64,000 nt of DNA from the NCBI GenBank assembly GCA_951230915.1, contig OX579641.1, positions 5,890,001 through 5,954,000 of the forward strand, given 5' to 3'. Below, one piece after another: positions 1 through 12,651 of this stretch. A program made the position numbers and the translations under genes. This DNA is from Antitrichia curtipendula. Its lineage: Eukaryota; Streptophyta; Bryopsida; Hypnales; Leucodontaceae. The notes under the pieces were generated by a model, which ran no database searches, was not told where the DNA came from, and was given only the letters and a program-made list of their open reading frames with translations. The stretch's first letter is position 1. The number at the start of each line of letters is the position of its first letter.

Positions 1-2129
1 GCTTGATCGAAGTTCAGCAGACTGCATGTATACCCTAAACCAGCTCCGTACGTTCACAACAGCTCATCTCAGCGGAGGAAGATGGTATTTGGAGTGTCAC
101 ATCACCTTCACGCCTTCGTCTGAGGTGCAATACCGGAAGTCTTTTGAGGGTTTAGGTGCCATTGATTTGGACGTCGATGAGTTTGCGGGTTTAAGTAATA
201 AACAAAAGAAAAGGGCCATTGCAAGGAGAGAACACAATGACAGGAAAAAGGAAGCTAGGGAGAAACTTACCATCATCACAAAAGAGAAAAAAGAAGCGGA
301 GCGCATTGCGAAGTTAGCAGAGAAGGAGCAAGAGAAAGAGAAGGAGAAAGAAGAGAAGGCTAAGGCCAAAGGCAAGAAGAAGGTAGATGACAAGAACCCA
401 ATTCCGGCATCTTCTACCGTCGACCAAGGCTCGCAGATGCAAGGTGGGTCTCAAGGTGGATTGAAGAGGAAGGCATTGTCGCAACTAACCGAGGATGTCC
501 TTATGCATGGCACTCAAGCTCTTATGATTCAGGATGATGAGGGAGACAATACGGAGGATTTGGTCCTCAATATGTCTATTGTAGACCTTGTAGATGACAT
601 GCGCTCGAAGGAACCATCGTGGTATCCTGAGATTATGGAATTCTTGACAAAGGTAATATATTCAATTTGTTATTGCAAAATCTTTTTTTGATTGAACAAC
701 ATGATGATTTTGTAAGTTCATAATTTATTTTGTGGAATACGGTATGTTCGTAGGTATCGACAGGGAAGTCTCGATTTTTTGATGGTGTCCTAAACCGAAG
801 GCCAGGAGTGGACCTTATCTTTTTTGACTGTCCAGAAAATTTGCCTGTGCCTGGAATGTCGGTGCCAACAAATGAGATTCCACATTATAATGAAGATACA
901 GAGTACGAGGCAATGCATGCGGTATTTGTCTTTGCAGAAAGGCATCTGCAAGACCATGGATGTTTGATTATTATTCATTCATTTTCCGTGGACTCAAAGA
1001 GCTCTATTTTAGGGTTGTGTGAGGTTTATCCGATGTTGAAGAAGAGGAAAGAGTGGTTGGGCATGAATAGATTGCACTTAACTTCGGCATTGGACAACAA
1101 AACTACGGTAAATATAATTGAATTCCTTTTTAAAATGATGTCATTTTATCATTCATTTTGTCATTAAATTCTTACATATGTTTGGTTTGATTTCTTGTAG
1201 ACCCAAAAGTTTTCAATCACCCTACTTGTGAAGGATTTCGGTACAAAAGGAAAATCCAATTTCTCTTTCAAACTCACACAGACTATGAAGAATGCAGGCT
1301 TGGACATTGGACGTGATGACATTTTGATGAACTTCACGAAGGAGAGTGACTTGGCGATGGACGGTCCTAAACCATGGCGTGGGGCTCGCGAAAAGGACCC
1401 CCGTTTTTTTCAACTCCTCTTGGAAGCAACAATAGGCGAAGGAGATGTAGTTCTAGATTGCACTGCAGCTACAGGTATAAATTTAATTTAATTATGTTGA
1501 CTAGATCTGTATTGTTTCAAATTATATCATTCAATTAATGTATATGAAGTTGTTCATTTTAGGGGCCTCCATTACTGCTTGTCGTGGCACGGGCCGCCAT
1601 ATTGTTGCATTGGAGGAGGATGGAGATATTTTCAAAGCCATCCTTGAACCCATGAAGAAGTCTACCACGGTCGTGGAGACAACACAAGCACCATCAACAG
1701 TTCAGGAATCCCAAGATCCGGATGGCATGACCATTGTGCCTTGAAAGTTCTCTCGACAGACACCATTCAGTAAGTAAGTTTGAGTTTTTGTTTTTGTTTT
1801 TTTAATTCCAAATACAGTCTTATATTTTGCAAGTCTAACATTGTTTCACTTTTGTTTGTAGTCATCAACGATTGACATTAGCAAATGAGATTATGAAGAG
1901 ACGAAGGCTTCTCTTGAGTCCGGAAAAGCCTTTTCATCTTCCCGTACATGCCGAGCAGATGGCATCTGCGTTTGTAGAGTTTGGAAGCTCTAATCCAAAA
2001 CGTCGCAAAGATACATATGCTTTGAATGTTCTAGAGTTTATAGATGGTAGTGCGTCAGAGGGTAGGGAGACATCAGAGTCATCATCATCTTCTACTGAAG
2101 GTTCCGCTACTGAGTCCACTGCCACTTAG
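1..2129 (+). CDS. Beta-class amino-DNA-methyltransferase-like protein, 5' partial, probably decaying
   Basis: The reading frame is open from the window edge, so the start is unknown; the first ATG inside is at 26. Exons by splice signals and frame: <1-652, 754-1107, 1201-1474, 1563-1744 (or to 1768) and 1862-2129. The N-terminal part has a long Lys/Glu-rich charged helix. Exon 2 carries DLIFFDCPENLP, in the place of catalytic motif IV. Exons 3-4 join to VVLDCTAATGASITACRGTG followed by HIVALEED, which resembles the SAM-binding motif I of N4/N6 amino-methyltransferases. Motif IV before motif I is the beta-class order. The usual (D/S/N)PP(Y/F) is absent (DCPE instead), so catalysis is doubtful. 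A TGA at 1742-1744 ends the frame. Yet splicing from the GTAAGT after 1768 to 1862 continues the same frame for about 89 codons to a TAG at 2127-2129, which suggests a nonsense mutation. Alternatively the TGA is the true end. The class call is moderately firm; the biological role is unknown. Confidence 0.6.
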
Positions 2130-2394
2130 ACTCTTGAGATTGACACATCTCAGGGGTCGAACTATTGTATTGGATTTCTAATTTGATTGGATTTGTGTGT
2201 TTTATGGCTACATCTTGGACGTTTGATATTTCCATAAGAACGTTTGTATATCATAATGTCTATCAGAAATGAATACATTAATATATTGTCCAAAACCACT
2301 TCCACTTACTTTTGCAAGTAAATCAAATTTTATTAAACCCTTAAACGCCACAAAGGACGTTTTTTGTCCAATGAATGAAAAAGAACCTCTCCAT

Positions 2395-2600
2395 GCAGGA
2401 TAGAAGTACAATTATTCATCCTCGGTATTAGGGATGAAAATGAAAAATCTTCTAGAGTATTTTGACTTCTAATAAGTATATTTGGCTTATTTAAATTAGA
2501 TGATGCCACATGGTACCAAAATGCATGATTTCCACGGCTGTAAGTCTGTCCTTTAAGGATTAAATGACTTCACATTTCTATAACTTTTGAATGTAAAGAA
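2395..2600 (+). repeat. Dispersed repeat family A, copy 1
   Basis: The string around GAAGTACAATTATTCATCC, then TCTTCTAGAGTATTTTGACTT, then a CTTTAAGGATTAAATGAC tail recurs in diverged form at about 22855-23030 and 23455-23640. It is probably an old non-autonomous transposon family; the ends are not defined. Confidence 0.5.
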
Positions 2601-2639
2601 TCCACGGTCATAGGTCCCTTACCTTTTTTTATGCAAAAA

Positions 2640-2692
2640 AATGTTCCCGCTCACAGGCTCACGGGCTCACAAGCTCACGCTCACAGGCTCGC
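2640..2692 (+). repeat. Short tandem repeat, GCTCACAGG-type unit
   Basis: Five to six degenerate 9-10 bp units built on GCTCACAGG / GCTCACGGG / GCTCACAAG lie head to tail. Confidence 0.6.
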
Positions 2693-2819
2693 ATGCTAGC
2701 AACCCTGGTTTCTAAGTGAGAAATTATAGGTGATCATATTAGTTTGCATTGATTTTTTAATGGAAATCTCTTGGTCTTGGAAGACAGGCAGGCGTGCATG
2801 AGTACTAATGGCTTTTTCT

Positions 2820-3005
2820 TCAAGTCAAATCGTACGACATAGGGCGTATTGTTTTCTTTTCAAATCACACGGCTATTGATTTTTTAGAGGGGGGTTATTG
2901 TTGTATTTTTGAATTGCACGGCTGTTGATTTTAAATTGGGGGATATTGTTTTTTTTTCAAATCGCACAATTGTTGATTTTTCAAAGGGGGGGTCAAGGGG
3001 GGTTG
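2820..3005 (+). repeat. About 60-bp tandem repeat with G-runs
   Basis: About four units share TTTTCAAATCGCACGGCTGT-like sequence, then TGATTTT, a run of 5-7 G and TTATTGTT. The copies are clearly diverged. Confidence 0.55.
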
Positions 3006-5030
3006 CTTGTCTCTTTTTAGATAGTGCAAGTTATGGAGCTTTTTGTTTGTGGGCATTCATTGCATTTTCTTAAGAAATTAAACCAATTGGATTAGATTTT
3101 GAACTCAATTTTAACAATTTAAAAAAAAAGGCCACAAGGTTCACTTTTCTTACTAGAACAATATCACCATTGGGATTAGTATGTTTCAATTCCATCTTAA
3201 AGTCATTAAAATTTTATTTTTTCCTATTATCTTGTACCTACCTCTATTTGATGATTTCTTAAAGAACGAAAATAAAAATATTTTGATGAATTTTTTTGAT
3301 AAATGAAAAAATAAAAGTCTTTAATGCAAAAAATTTAAGTTAAAAAAATTCAAATTCTTATATTTTAGTCAAACTAGGTGCAAAAATGTTTTTTTCACTT
3401 TAACCACAAATATCTTGCAATCTATATAGTCAAAGTCTCTAAAATTTCTTCTACGCATTTGTATGATAGTCTTGTAGATACGTCAGTTGAAAATTTAGGA
3501 ATTGTATTTTCTCTTCTTATTTATGATCCTATAAGGGAGGTTTATATACCTTTACAACTTTTTGGTCAATGACCAAAAAACATTCAAAAAACACTTTCCA
3601 TGAAGTAGATCATTTTGTAGCACTTTATCATTCTATATAAGTAATGGTTGGCAACTTTGAAAGCATTTCAATCATGAAAATGATACAAAGATTAAAATAT
3701 ACAATAAAATGTTCCTCAAAGACAAATGCAATACAAAATGCAATGACAAATAACAACACAAAAATAAATAAATTGTTAGAATAATATATAATTTTTTCAT
3801 TAATTTTTTCATATCATAATCTATTAATATTTTTATATGGAACTTCATCACTTAAGTAGGATTTAGGAATTCTTTCTCAATTTTCATTAAGATCCTATGA
3901 TAAGAACACACTTTCAACAACTTTAAAGCTTGTGAGGGCCACATATCAAGTTAGCCTCTACTGCACCCATGCTTGATATATTTTTGGAACAATCTTGTTG
4001 ATTGTGATCACCAAGATGATTTTGTCAGGAAATGCTATCTCCAAATATTGTTGAATACTAACTATTGAAAGGATTATGTTGAATTCTTCATTATTCTACA
4101 ATAATAGATCATACACAATTTTTTATAGAAACATTCAACACCAAGGACTATTCATTAAAGAAAGCAATTTAACAAACTAGTAAAGTGCAAGGACAATAGA
4201 AGGATCATTGAAATTTTATTTCATAAAATAATCTTTAGAAGGTTTATGTGGTATTCCAATAATTGAGCAAAAATTATTATTTTTTAAATTGTATTTCATT
4301 AATTATCCTACAGCAAAGATACACTTTGGAGGACTTCTAGATCTATATGATACTAATCAAGTTGAAAATACTATTGAGTAGATTTTTAGTTTGTACCACT
4401 ATACTATTCTCATCATATAGTTGTTGGAAATAATATATGGATTTTCATTCTCAAAGATGATAGAAATTAGAAAAATACAGAATGAAAGCTTATTTGAATT
4501 TTTTTTAAATACTAGAAATATCTCATTGAAGCACGAATCAAAGAAAGCGATGAAGCACTATATTCAAAACTTTTGTTGGAAACTTTTCAATACTAAAAGC
4601 ATGTCACTAATGCAATAACCAAAGAAAAAAAAAAATGCCATGATAATAAAAATTCCTTAAAAACTTTTTGTGAAGCTTTTCCATTTTAGAGAATTCAAGT
4701 TTTTTTTTCAAATTTAATTTACAATTCTCTAACTAAGTACTAACTTATTTTCCAAAAATTTTGAGCCAATAACTGCATAAGTCAAGCTAATCTATTAATA
4801 CATATAAAAGTATTTTTTTGAACCAATTTACTTGCTTTGTTGACCAAGGTGGTTATGTATAGAATTACTGGATTAACTATTACATTGAATTGTATATTTT
4901 ATGATAGAAGAGCAAAGGATGTGATATTGGAGAATGTAAAGTTTTAAGAGTCTGACTGTGTGACTGTAGCATAAATTTTACTTGGGAACAAAACCCAAGG
5001 AAATTCTTAGTGGTGGTTCTTGAATTTGGA

Positions 5031-7231
5031 GAATAGTCAATTAGTCTACCGTTTTGTATCTAAGGTCACTTTTACGTAGGATTTATCACTCAATAAATGA
5101 ATTAAAATTTAATTACTTGTGTACTTATATGGTATAAATGTATTTACTGTCCTAACCTATAAGAATAGCAGTCCATCACCCATGAAAATTTCTATAGACC
5201 TACGGTTACCGTCTTGTACTAGAATGCTAATGTCAAATAGTCTGGGTATGTCAAATAGACATGGCTCTTGTTCTATCAACTTAATCAAACCCATAGTACA
5301 TATTTGTATAAACCCATCCTCTTTAATTACTTCTTTGATTTTAGTGGATTGTCAATTAGTCTCAATAACTATCTTATTAGCCTAATTGCTAAAATGCAGG
5401 TATATATATCACAACAGTAAAGTCAATTGGACTCAGTACAATATGCAAAGTATGCAAAGGTAAGAATTGAATCCTTCAATTCAAGTCAAATAGTCATTTC
5501 GATTCTTTCTTCGAGCTCCATAGCTTACAATATGTCAATTGGACCAAGTCCCACAGTGCACATTTACAATTTAACATGATTGCTAATTGTTGCTTTGTCA
5601 AATAGTCTGCTATACTAATATACTAACTAATACTAACTATTACCAATAAATGGTCAATTTGTCCAAATTCCCACACAAGGTTAATACACAACAAAGATTC
5701 TATTTCTAAAGTTGCTCTTTTCTTTTCTGCACACTGCACTTACAACAACAAGTCAGAGTCGATTTGACCTTCACTGTAAAATAAGATCTAACCAAAGATC
5801 TATCTATAAATCTATTCGTGGACTATTAGACCCTCAAAAACTAGGGTTAATCCTTACAGGACTCATTCATGTTTACCTACTCAGTCCATTTGACACATTC
5901 AATCTTAAGAATACAAAAGAGTTTTCATTTCATTACAATTGAAACATAACACACACAATTCAGACAAGTTGACGTTCATTAATTATTTCCATTAAGACTA
6001 TTAGTTCCAAAACCACAGAAAACAAACATCGACCGTAATACTTTCCAAATTGTTGACAATTATCTCATAGACTAATTGTCTTCTAATTATAGTTTCTTCT
6101 TAGAACTGTATCAAAATGATCAATGCTATCCTAGCATAGACTAATTAACATTGTTAATTTTAAAGCTTAACTAGCTTATTTGCCAATCACTGGCTTAGTT
6201 CATCTTTCAAATATTATTCATCTGTCAGTTTGTTTGAATCAAAATCAAATACACATACAGACCTCAACCACTCACTGGCTATTAATCTTGAATGTTAATC
6301 TTACCACTTGCTAGTAATTTAAAAAGAACAAATACTTGACCATTTGTCATACATACTCTCACAGTATTAATGTAACATTATCAAAATTATACGTTGTCAA
6401 TTAGACAGACTAAAGAAGCAATTAAAATGAATAGATTATTAATTGTAGTTAAGGTCACTTACCGTCTATTGGTCTTCTGGCTTCTTCCTCCGCAGCTCTA
6501 CAATTCTTGATCTTGCACTTTGATCACAGTCCATTCGACAGCAAATGCTCCAGCTTCCTTGGCCATTTGTCCTCCAATATGCTCCAGGATAAATTTGTTT
6601 CCCGTCTACTTGACTTAACACTAAAACTGAGGAAGCACCAATCCATGTCTACTTTTCAAAAGTTCTTGGTAATGCCACTCACTGGCTATTACAACTTAAA
6701 CAATTAAAGTCAATTTGACATAACAATCAGCTCTCTACTCTCATCTATTAGATCTAAACAAAATGAACAAGAATTGGCACACCAGTCACTGGTTGCCTTA
6801 ACACATAACAACTGATCAATCGACAAAATATTCAGACTTGATAGTTCTCGACTAATAGACTCACAAAAAGAACAGGAAAGCAATGTCAATCCCTGGCAAT
6901 CACACAAAACAATAAATAAACAAAGTCAATCCTTGGCGACACAAACATTAAACAAATAGACATAGTTATATTGAAGAAATACACGGATGCATTTGACAAG
7001 AAGCAAGCAATCACTGCAAGCTTGAAAGAGAGAGGAAAAACTAAAGTCGATTAGTCTTTGTACCTTCTTGGATGTAACTAACCAAGTGTTAACTGCCTTG
7101 TCTATTAGTCCTTAACTGACTATAACTAACCTCAACTGGTGGACTATTAGTCATTTCAATAACTACTTGCCTATTTGTCTCGGTTCACACTTCATTCCAA
7201 CTCCTAAGTAATTTTAACATGTCTAATTGTC
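5031..7231. repeat. Array of 11-bp quasi-palindromic motifs
   Basis: At least 25 copies of an 11-mer of the form (GTC or GAC)-N-A-W-T-N-(GTC or GAC) occur in 2.2 kb. Examples start at 5036, 5232, 5250, 5351, 5422, 5485, 5534, 5597, 5653, 5758, 5821, 5884, 6070, 6396, 6709, 6850, 7046, 7100, 7142 and 7221. A second motif of the same 3+5+3 build, CCA-NTCAC-TGG, occurs near 6182, 6268, 6675 and 6783, with relatives near 6886 and 6926. The sequence between motifs is not obviously repeated. No gene is visible. It may be a protein-binding array, transposon subterminal repeats, or the conserved remnant of an old satellite. Confidence 0.6.
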
Positions 7232-9142
7232 TTGTTCTTCAAAAAGCTTAAAAAGTAATCAAAAAACCTATCTACAGTGATGTGTATCAATTATAGTCAC
7301 ATGGACAAAGGAAGATGATGTTGAACCTCCTCATTTTTTTGACAAACTTGTATGAAATTTTTTTTTTATTCAAACAAATGTTTCACTAGAAGAAAAAAGT
7401 GTTTGCTGCAACCGACTAAAAAGCGACTAAGTGTCTTATGCAACTATCTTGCAATTGTAGCCCTCTCTATTTGCACCAAATTCTTACGTCATTGTTTCTT
7501 GTCATTGTTTTACATCATTAGTACATTGTTTTAGTCACAAAATAGTCATAGAATAAAACCTAGAATTATAAGAGTTGTAACACAATTCAAATTTGGAATG
7601 AATGCGAGTTATTCTCCATCCAATATTCATCAAAATTGTCATTGTAGACAAGTCTACGCTCTGTGGAATCCACCATGTCTATGTGTAGTTGCAAAAAAAA
7701 ATTAGGAACGATTGCAATTGTAAAATAACAGTAGTTGTTTTCTAATTGATTCCTAGTTGTTTCTTAGTTGTTCTCTAATCATTTCCAAAGTCATTTCCCG
7801 CTTGTCTTATATCAATTGTCCCATATCAATTGTCAAAAGTATCATTAGGTTGGATATATAAGACTTGTAAGTTATTGTACTCTTATATAATGAATTCTAT
7901 TAATCAAATTCTAAGATTTTATAGTCTCTAGATTTTTACATTTTGTAGATATCTGTAATTTGTTGATTTTTATAGTTTGTGGATATCTACAATGTATAGA
8001 AATCTTAAAATATATTTAAAATTTAAAAAATTATAAAACCTATGAAATTGTAAAATTCGAGGTAAAATTTCCTAAACCAATGAAATCTATTAAATATCAA
8101 TATTCGAATTTTTGAAATCTAAAAAGAAAGCTAAATTTGAAATTCTTAAATCTACAAATCATTGAAATTAGAATTTCAAAATCTACAAATGTACAAATTG
8201 TAGACAAGTTGCAATGAAGTTGCAAATGAGTTGCAATGAAGTCACAGAGGAGTTGCAAATAAGTCATTCATTAATTGCAAATGAATTGCTAACAAGTTGT
8301 ACAACTCATCAATTGATTGACCAACCTTATGTGGCAATAAATACCACATAAGCAACCACGTTATAAGAGTTTAGTGACAAAGTTCTAAATAGATTGTCCC
8401 ATGAGAAACAACCCTTTATGTTTTGTGACTACAATTCCACATGTGACTTGTCCACAACAACTGTAGGTCTTAAAATTAGCACCAAATGCAAAATGTCCTA
8501 TGCAACTCAAAACCAATTGTTCTTTATAGTTGCAAAATCCCTCAAAGTCATAAATCTTATGTTGTTTGTAAGGCAAATTCTACCCCAAAAGGTGTAATTT
8601 TGACATTTTAGTGTTAAAAAAAGTGTAAAAAATATTTGATGTCAAAAAGAGTATTGAAAAGAATGGTAGAAAAAGTGTCAAATTTTTTTGTTGAAAACAA
8701 TGTCAAAAAAGATGTAAAAAAATGGTTTTGATTTAAAAATTCATAACTAATTCTCTAGAGGTCCAAAAAATACAAAACAACTTGAGCTTGACAATTCATG
8801 ACAAATGTCTTTTGCCTTTCAAGAAAATTCAATTGAAAAATATTTAAGGAATTTACATCTTGAAAAAGAAAAATAGTGATGCAAGAATTTCATCTCATAT
8901 ATAAGTTATCAAAAGTTTATAGGCATGAGTAGCCGGCTCGGGTAGTCTTACATTTTTATTTATTTTTTGTCCAAGTCAATCAACATTCTTTTCAACAACA
9001 TATTGGTTTCAATATTTTTTTGTCAAAATCTAGGCTGTTTGCAACATTTTTTTCTTATATTTTTTCATCGAAAAACTATAAGAAATTGTCGAAAACAACA
9101 CCCTTTTTTGTTGTACAGTAGTGAAACCGAACCGGTCAACGT
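7232..9142. other. AT-rich spacer with simple and degenerate repeats
   Basis: No gene is seen. About 8205-8300 has alternating AGTTGCAAATG / AGTTGCAATGA units. About 8590-8725 repeats TGTCAAAAAAG-like strings. About 8735-8850 resembles 40680-40780 in tubulin intron 1, another dispersed repeat. Confidence 0.45.
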
Positions 9143-9480
9143 ATGGCGGGGGATGTGAATTATGTGATATTACAGAAGGTGATATTAACCAGGTCAGGGC
9201 ATTCTGTACTCCCCAAGTTTGTGAGAGCTTCATCAGATGCATCGTTTTCCTCCAAACGATTTGCACTTCCAGTTGAAGCTACAAGAGTTGTATCAATTCT
9301 TCATGCGCAGTCAGGTACCGACTGTTTTATGTTCTTTTCTCCTTCTAAATTTTACAGAGGAAGTTTTCTCGAAAGATTTTGGTGCTCTGTGTATCTGAGG
9401 TTAAATCTCTTAGTGATGTCGATTAAGGAGTTCTTTGCGGTCCAATTTTCCACTTCCTTTAGGTAATGCTCTTTCCGTAT
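9143..9480 (+). other. Possible coding or transcribed segment, unidentified
   Basis: This segment is less AT-rich than its surroundings. From 9143 a frame runs MAGDVNYVILQKVILTRSG and on to a possible donor after 9315. In another frame, a good acceptor (TATTACAG) would start a short Cys-containing tail beginning EGDINQVRAFCTPQVCESF and ending in a stop. I recognise neither. It could be a gene fragment or part of an untranslated leader. Confidence 0.25.
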
Positions 9481-9714
9481 CAATTTTTGTTGTTGCGATT
9501 ATTGGACAGAACGCTCACGGTTCGATATGCGACTGGTTTCTTGTCTGGAGTGCGACACGATGAGCTTTAGTTTTTGAGATTAGGCTCTGAATCTTGTTAC
9601 AGCTTGCTGTTTCATTTTTAGTTTTAACACCCGGAGAGGCTTAAACCCTGAGTGGAACAGAGAAATCTGCGGTGTGAGATGACACAACTATTGAGACGTC
9701 CCCCTCCCTGCCCT

Positions 9715-10215
9715 CCTCCGACTTAATAAAACCCCACCGTCGATTTCAATTTAAATACTGGGCCAAACATGCTTGTTGTTTCTTTCTGGAGAGATCCTCC
9801 TGGTGGGAGCGTAGCATAGAGTCTCTTCTTCTGCTACTTGGCAGGATCAATTCGGTGCCAAGGTTTGGTCGAAGCTTCTGCTTTCGTGGTCACTTTGAGT
9901 TTGGATTTCTGCTTGGTGATTCAAGGATTAGCGACTTTTTTGCCATTTCCGAAGGAGTCTTCCCGATCTGAGAGCTTGGTTTTCACAATTGGGATCGTAT
10001 TTTGTGAAATTTGGGTTTGATCATTTCGTGTCGGAGTACCCCACCCACCCACCCAATGCTGTCGATCTGAAATTGCAATAAAAACAGTCGCTGTTGATCA
10101 GTGCTGCGCGGTGAGAGATCTCGGCCGTCTGCAGAGATTAGGGTTTAGGGTTCGCCTCTCTCCTTTGATTGTTCTGAAATGGTTCATAATCCTTTGGTTA
10201 GGGTTTAGAGTTCAG
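9715..10215 (+). promoter_or_regulatory. Probable promoter and leader of the prenyltransferase alpha gene
   Basis: A TATA-like TTTAAATA lies at 9750-9757 and is followed by a GGGCCAAAC element. GC content rises from here. Two telo-boxes (TTAGGGTTTAGGG at 10138-10150 and TTAGGGTTTAG at 10198-10208) are typical of plant housekeeping promoters and leaders. The coding start is about 900 bases downstream, so one or more leader introns are likely. Short ORFs here (for example 10252-10503) match no family I know. Confidence 0.45.
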
Positions 10216-11062
10216 TCACAGTGACGAAGAAGAAGACTGATTGTAAAGTGTTTGCTGCGTCGCTGTGTTAACAATGTATGGCAGTGTGCGCCAGCTGTGG
10301 AAGTTGTGAAAACAAGGATTCCAGAGGTGCAGCATCTCGGGGATGTGAGGAAACTCGAGAGGAAGAATATTGGAGAAGATGTGGATGGGTTCCCTTGTCA
10401 AGATCTCAGTTGCATGGGCAAACGAGAAGGGTATGTTTTAGGTTTACACTCTACTGTCCATCCTCGCAACGATAGTGCATTAGAATCTGTGCTATGGAGT
10501 TGATAGTGGCTGTGTCGATTGTGTCGCAGCAGTATTGCGGTTCTTTCTGATGGAGAGTGCGAGTAGTATTATGCAAGGTCCCTATTGGAGTTTGGTTTCA
10601 TTTTCTTCTGTTTTTTTCTCAGACTGATTGTGAGTTGAGCAAGAAGTTGGAATGGTGGGACGAGAAGCTGCGAAGTGAAGGACAGCGAAGTGAAGTGATA
10701 CGCCGGTCGCAAGGCTGTCATCCTGAAGAACCATCGGAGAACAGTTTACAAAAGGTGCTTCGAATTCATTTAATTAGAGCAACGGAATAAAACCGTTTCA
10801 TTCCGTTCTCCGATTTCTAGTTCAGTAGTAATATGAACATTTTTTAATCTGTGTGTGTGCTTACAGCTTAAGAACAGTCTTTAATATCAGAATCCGAAAA
10901 TACGCAGTCAATATAAGCGATTGTAAAATGGAATGAAACTGAAGATTCTGTGTTCGGTAACCGTGATTTAGAGTCTTTACTTCGGGCAAAACTTATTTTC
11001 GATTTTCACATTTACAAAGTACACTAGAATTGGAGGGAGTAACTGGAATTTTAAGCTGCATA

Positions 11063-11128
11063 ATGGATTTGCTGGACAGACTCAAGAGTAGGGGTCAATC
11101 GAGATGGAAGAGGGCGAAGCCGAATTAG
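11063..11128 (+). promoter_or_regulatory. Overlapping upstream ORF at the FTA start
   Basis: An ATG at 11063 opens a 21-codon frame that is out of frame with FTA and stops at 11126-11128, inside the FTA coding sequence. If the transcript includes it, this uORF would compete with the FTA start codon. Confidence 0.4.
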
Positions 11129-12651
11129 GTTTCGATTGGACAGATGTGGAGCCGATTCCTCAGGACGATGGTCCGCGGCCAGTGGTCGCCATTGCTTATT
11201 CGGACTCCTTCCGAGAGGCGATGGACCGGTTTCGTGCTATCCTTGCCAAGGATGAACGAAGTCCTCGTGCATTGGAGCTGACTAGCGATGTCATTGCACT
11301 TAATGCTGCAAATTACACAGTAATTACTGCTACTACTACGTGTTTAGGTTCAGCTACAGACATGCATACTTTGCGATCTTTCTTTATCTTCTCTCTTCGT
11401 TATTCAAATTGTAGAGGAACATGTGAATTATTTCTAATGTATAAGTTTTGCTAACTCTACTTAGTGGGATACAGGTGTGGCATTTCAGACGACTTGTGCT
11501 CGAGGCTTTGGGCGGCGACTTGCTTAAGGAGCTTGACTTTCTTAATGCTATCGCAGAAGGCAATCACAAGAACTATCAGATCTGGTAATCCTTTGTACCC
11601 CTGTAGTCCTTGAGTTTTGTTCAACTTTTAGATCTTAAAATCGGTTTGTTCATCTTTTATGGCAGAGAATATTGGCAATTTGATCCAGTTAATGCCACTG
11701 TACATAGATTTGTTAGTTTTTTCTCAGACCGACTTCGTCTGATTGGTGCAGGCATCATCGGCGATGGGTGGTTCAGAAGTTAGGCAAGGATGCTGTCTAT
11801 AAGGAATTACAATTTACGGCAGATGCACTTGAAGATGATCCGAAAAATTATCATGCTTGGTCTCATCGTCAGGTATGCTTGCGTCGTATAATTTTTTCTT
11901 GCTTCATATCTGATGCTTAATAAAGTAGGGTGGCTTGGTGTGGCTTTCTTGCTTCATCACTTGTAGATGCTTTCAGATGCTCAAAGTAATGTTTGGTGGT
12001 TTTGCAGTGGCTACTGCAGGAGCTGGAAGAGTGGCAGTGGGAACTGGACTACTGCTCCAAGCTCTTGAAGGAAGATTCTGCAAATAATTCTGCTTGGAAT
12101 CAGGTATAAAATGCCTGTATGAGCACCTCGGAATGTCGAATGAAGTTCAAGCTTTTGAAATTTGAAACATGCACTAGGTCAGTTTTTGATCATGTGGCAT
12201 GTATCTGCAGAGATTTTTTGTCAGCAGCCGATGTCCATCTTTAGGGGGGTTGCGAAAAATGAGGGATTCGGAAGTCAGTTATTGTATTGACGCCATCAAA
12301 CAGGTGCCGACAAATGAGAGCCCCTGGAGGTACCTCAAGGGGTTGTTCACTGACGACCAACTTGCTTTTGTTCGAGATTCTTCGGTAAGTGAAGCATGTG
12401 TATCCGAAGTAGTGAAGGATCCGAACACTGTGCCGGCACTTGGTTTCTTGTTAGATCTAGTGAGTGCTGGATTCCAGCCAACATCTGGTCAGAGGGAGAT
12501 GTTGCGGAAGGTGTTGCCGATGTGGGCAACTCCTTCTGAGCTGGCTGCTGCTGTATGCATCAGACTTGAAGAAGTCGATGCCATGCGTTGTCAGTACTGG
12601 GCCTGGAGAAGGTCCCTGCTTCCACTTTCTGTGGCAGTTCCCGAAACGTAA
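11104..12651 (+). CDS. FTA: Protein farnesyltransferase/geranylgeranyltransferase type-1 alpha subunit
   Basis: The shared alpha subunit pairs with either beta subunit to attach farnesyl or geranylgeranyl to CaaX proteins in the cytosol. Exons are 11104-11319, 11475-11584, 11752-11872, 12008-12103 and 12211-12651, all GT-AG and in frame, giving 327 residues; the Arabidopsis protein is 326. PPTA-type helical repeats are plain: [40 protein letters not shown] and NNSAWNQRFF. The N-terminus [19 protein letters not shown] matches the family, which fixes the start at 11104. The C-terminus ends [18 protein letters not shown]. No lesion is seen. Regulation may involve the upstream telo-boxes and the overlapping uORF at 11063-11128. 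Confidence 0.95.

Larger units (their letters stand above)
2130..5030. other. AT-rich spacer with degenerate repeats
   Basis: No gene is recognisable. The left part holds a dispersed-repeat copy and two short tandem repeats, listed separately. The rest is AT-rich sequence with scattered short ORFs that show no family resemblance or coding bias. Confidence 0.5.

Noticed and set aside
5031..7231. CRISPR array
   Set aside because: The motifs are only 11 bp, on both strands and irregularly spaced, with no conserved full-length repeat, in a plant nuclear context.
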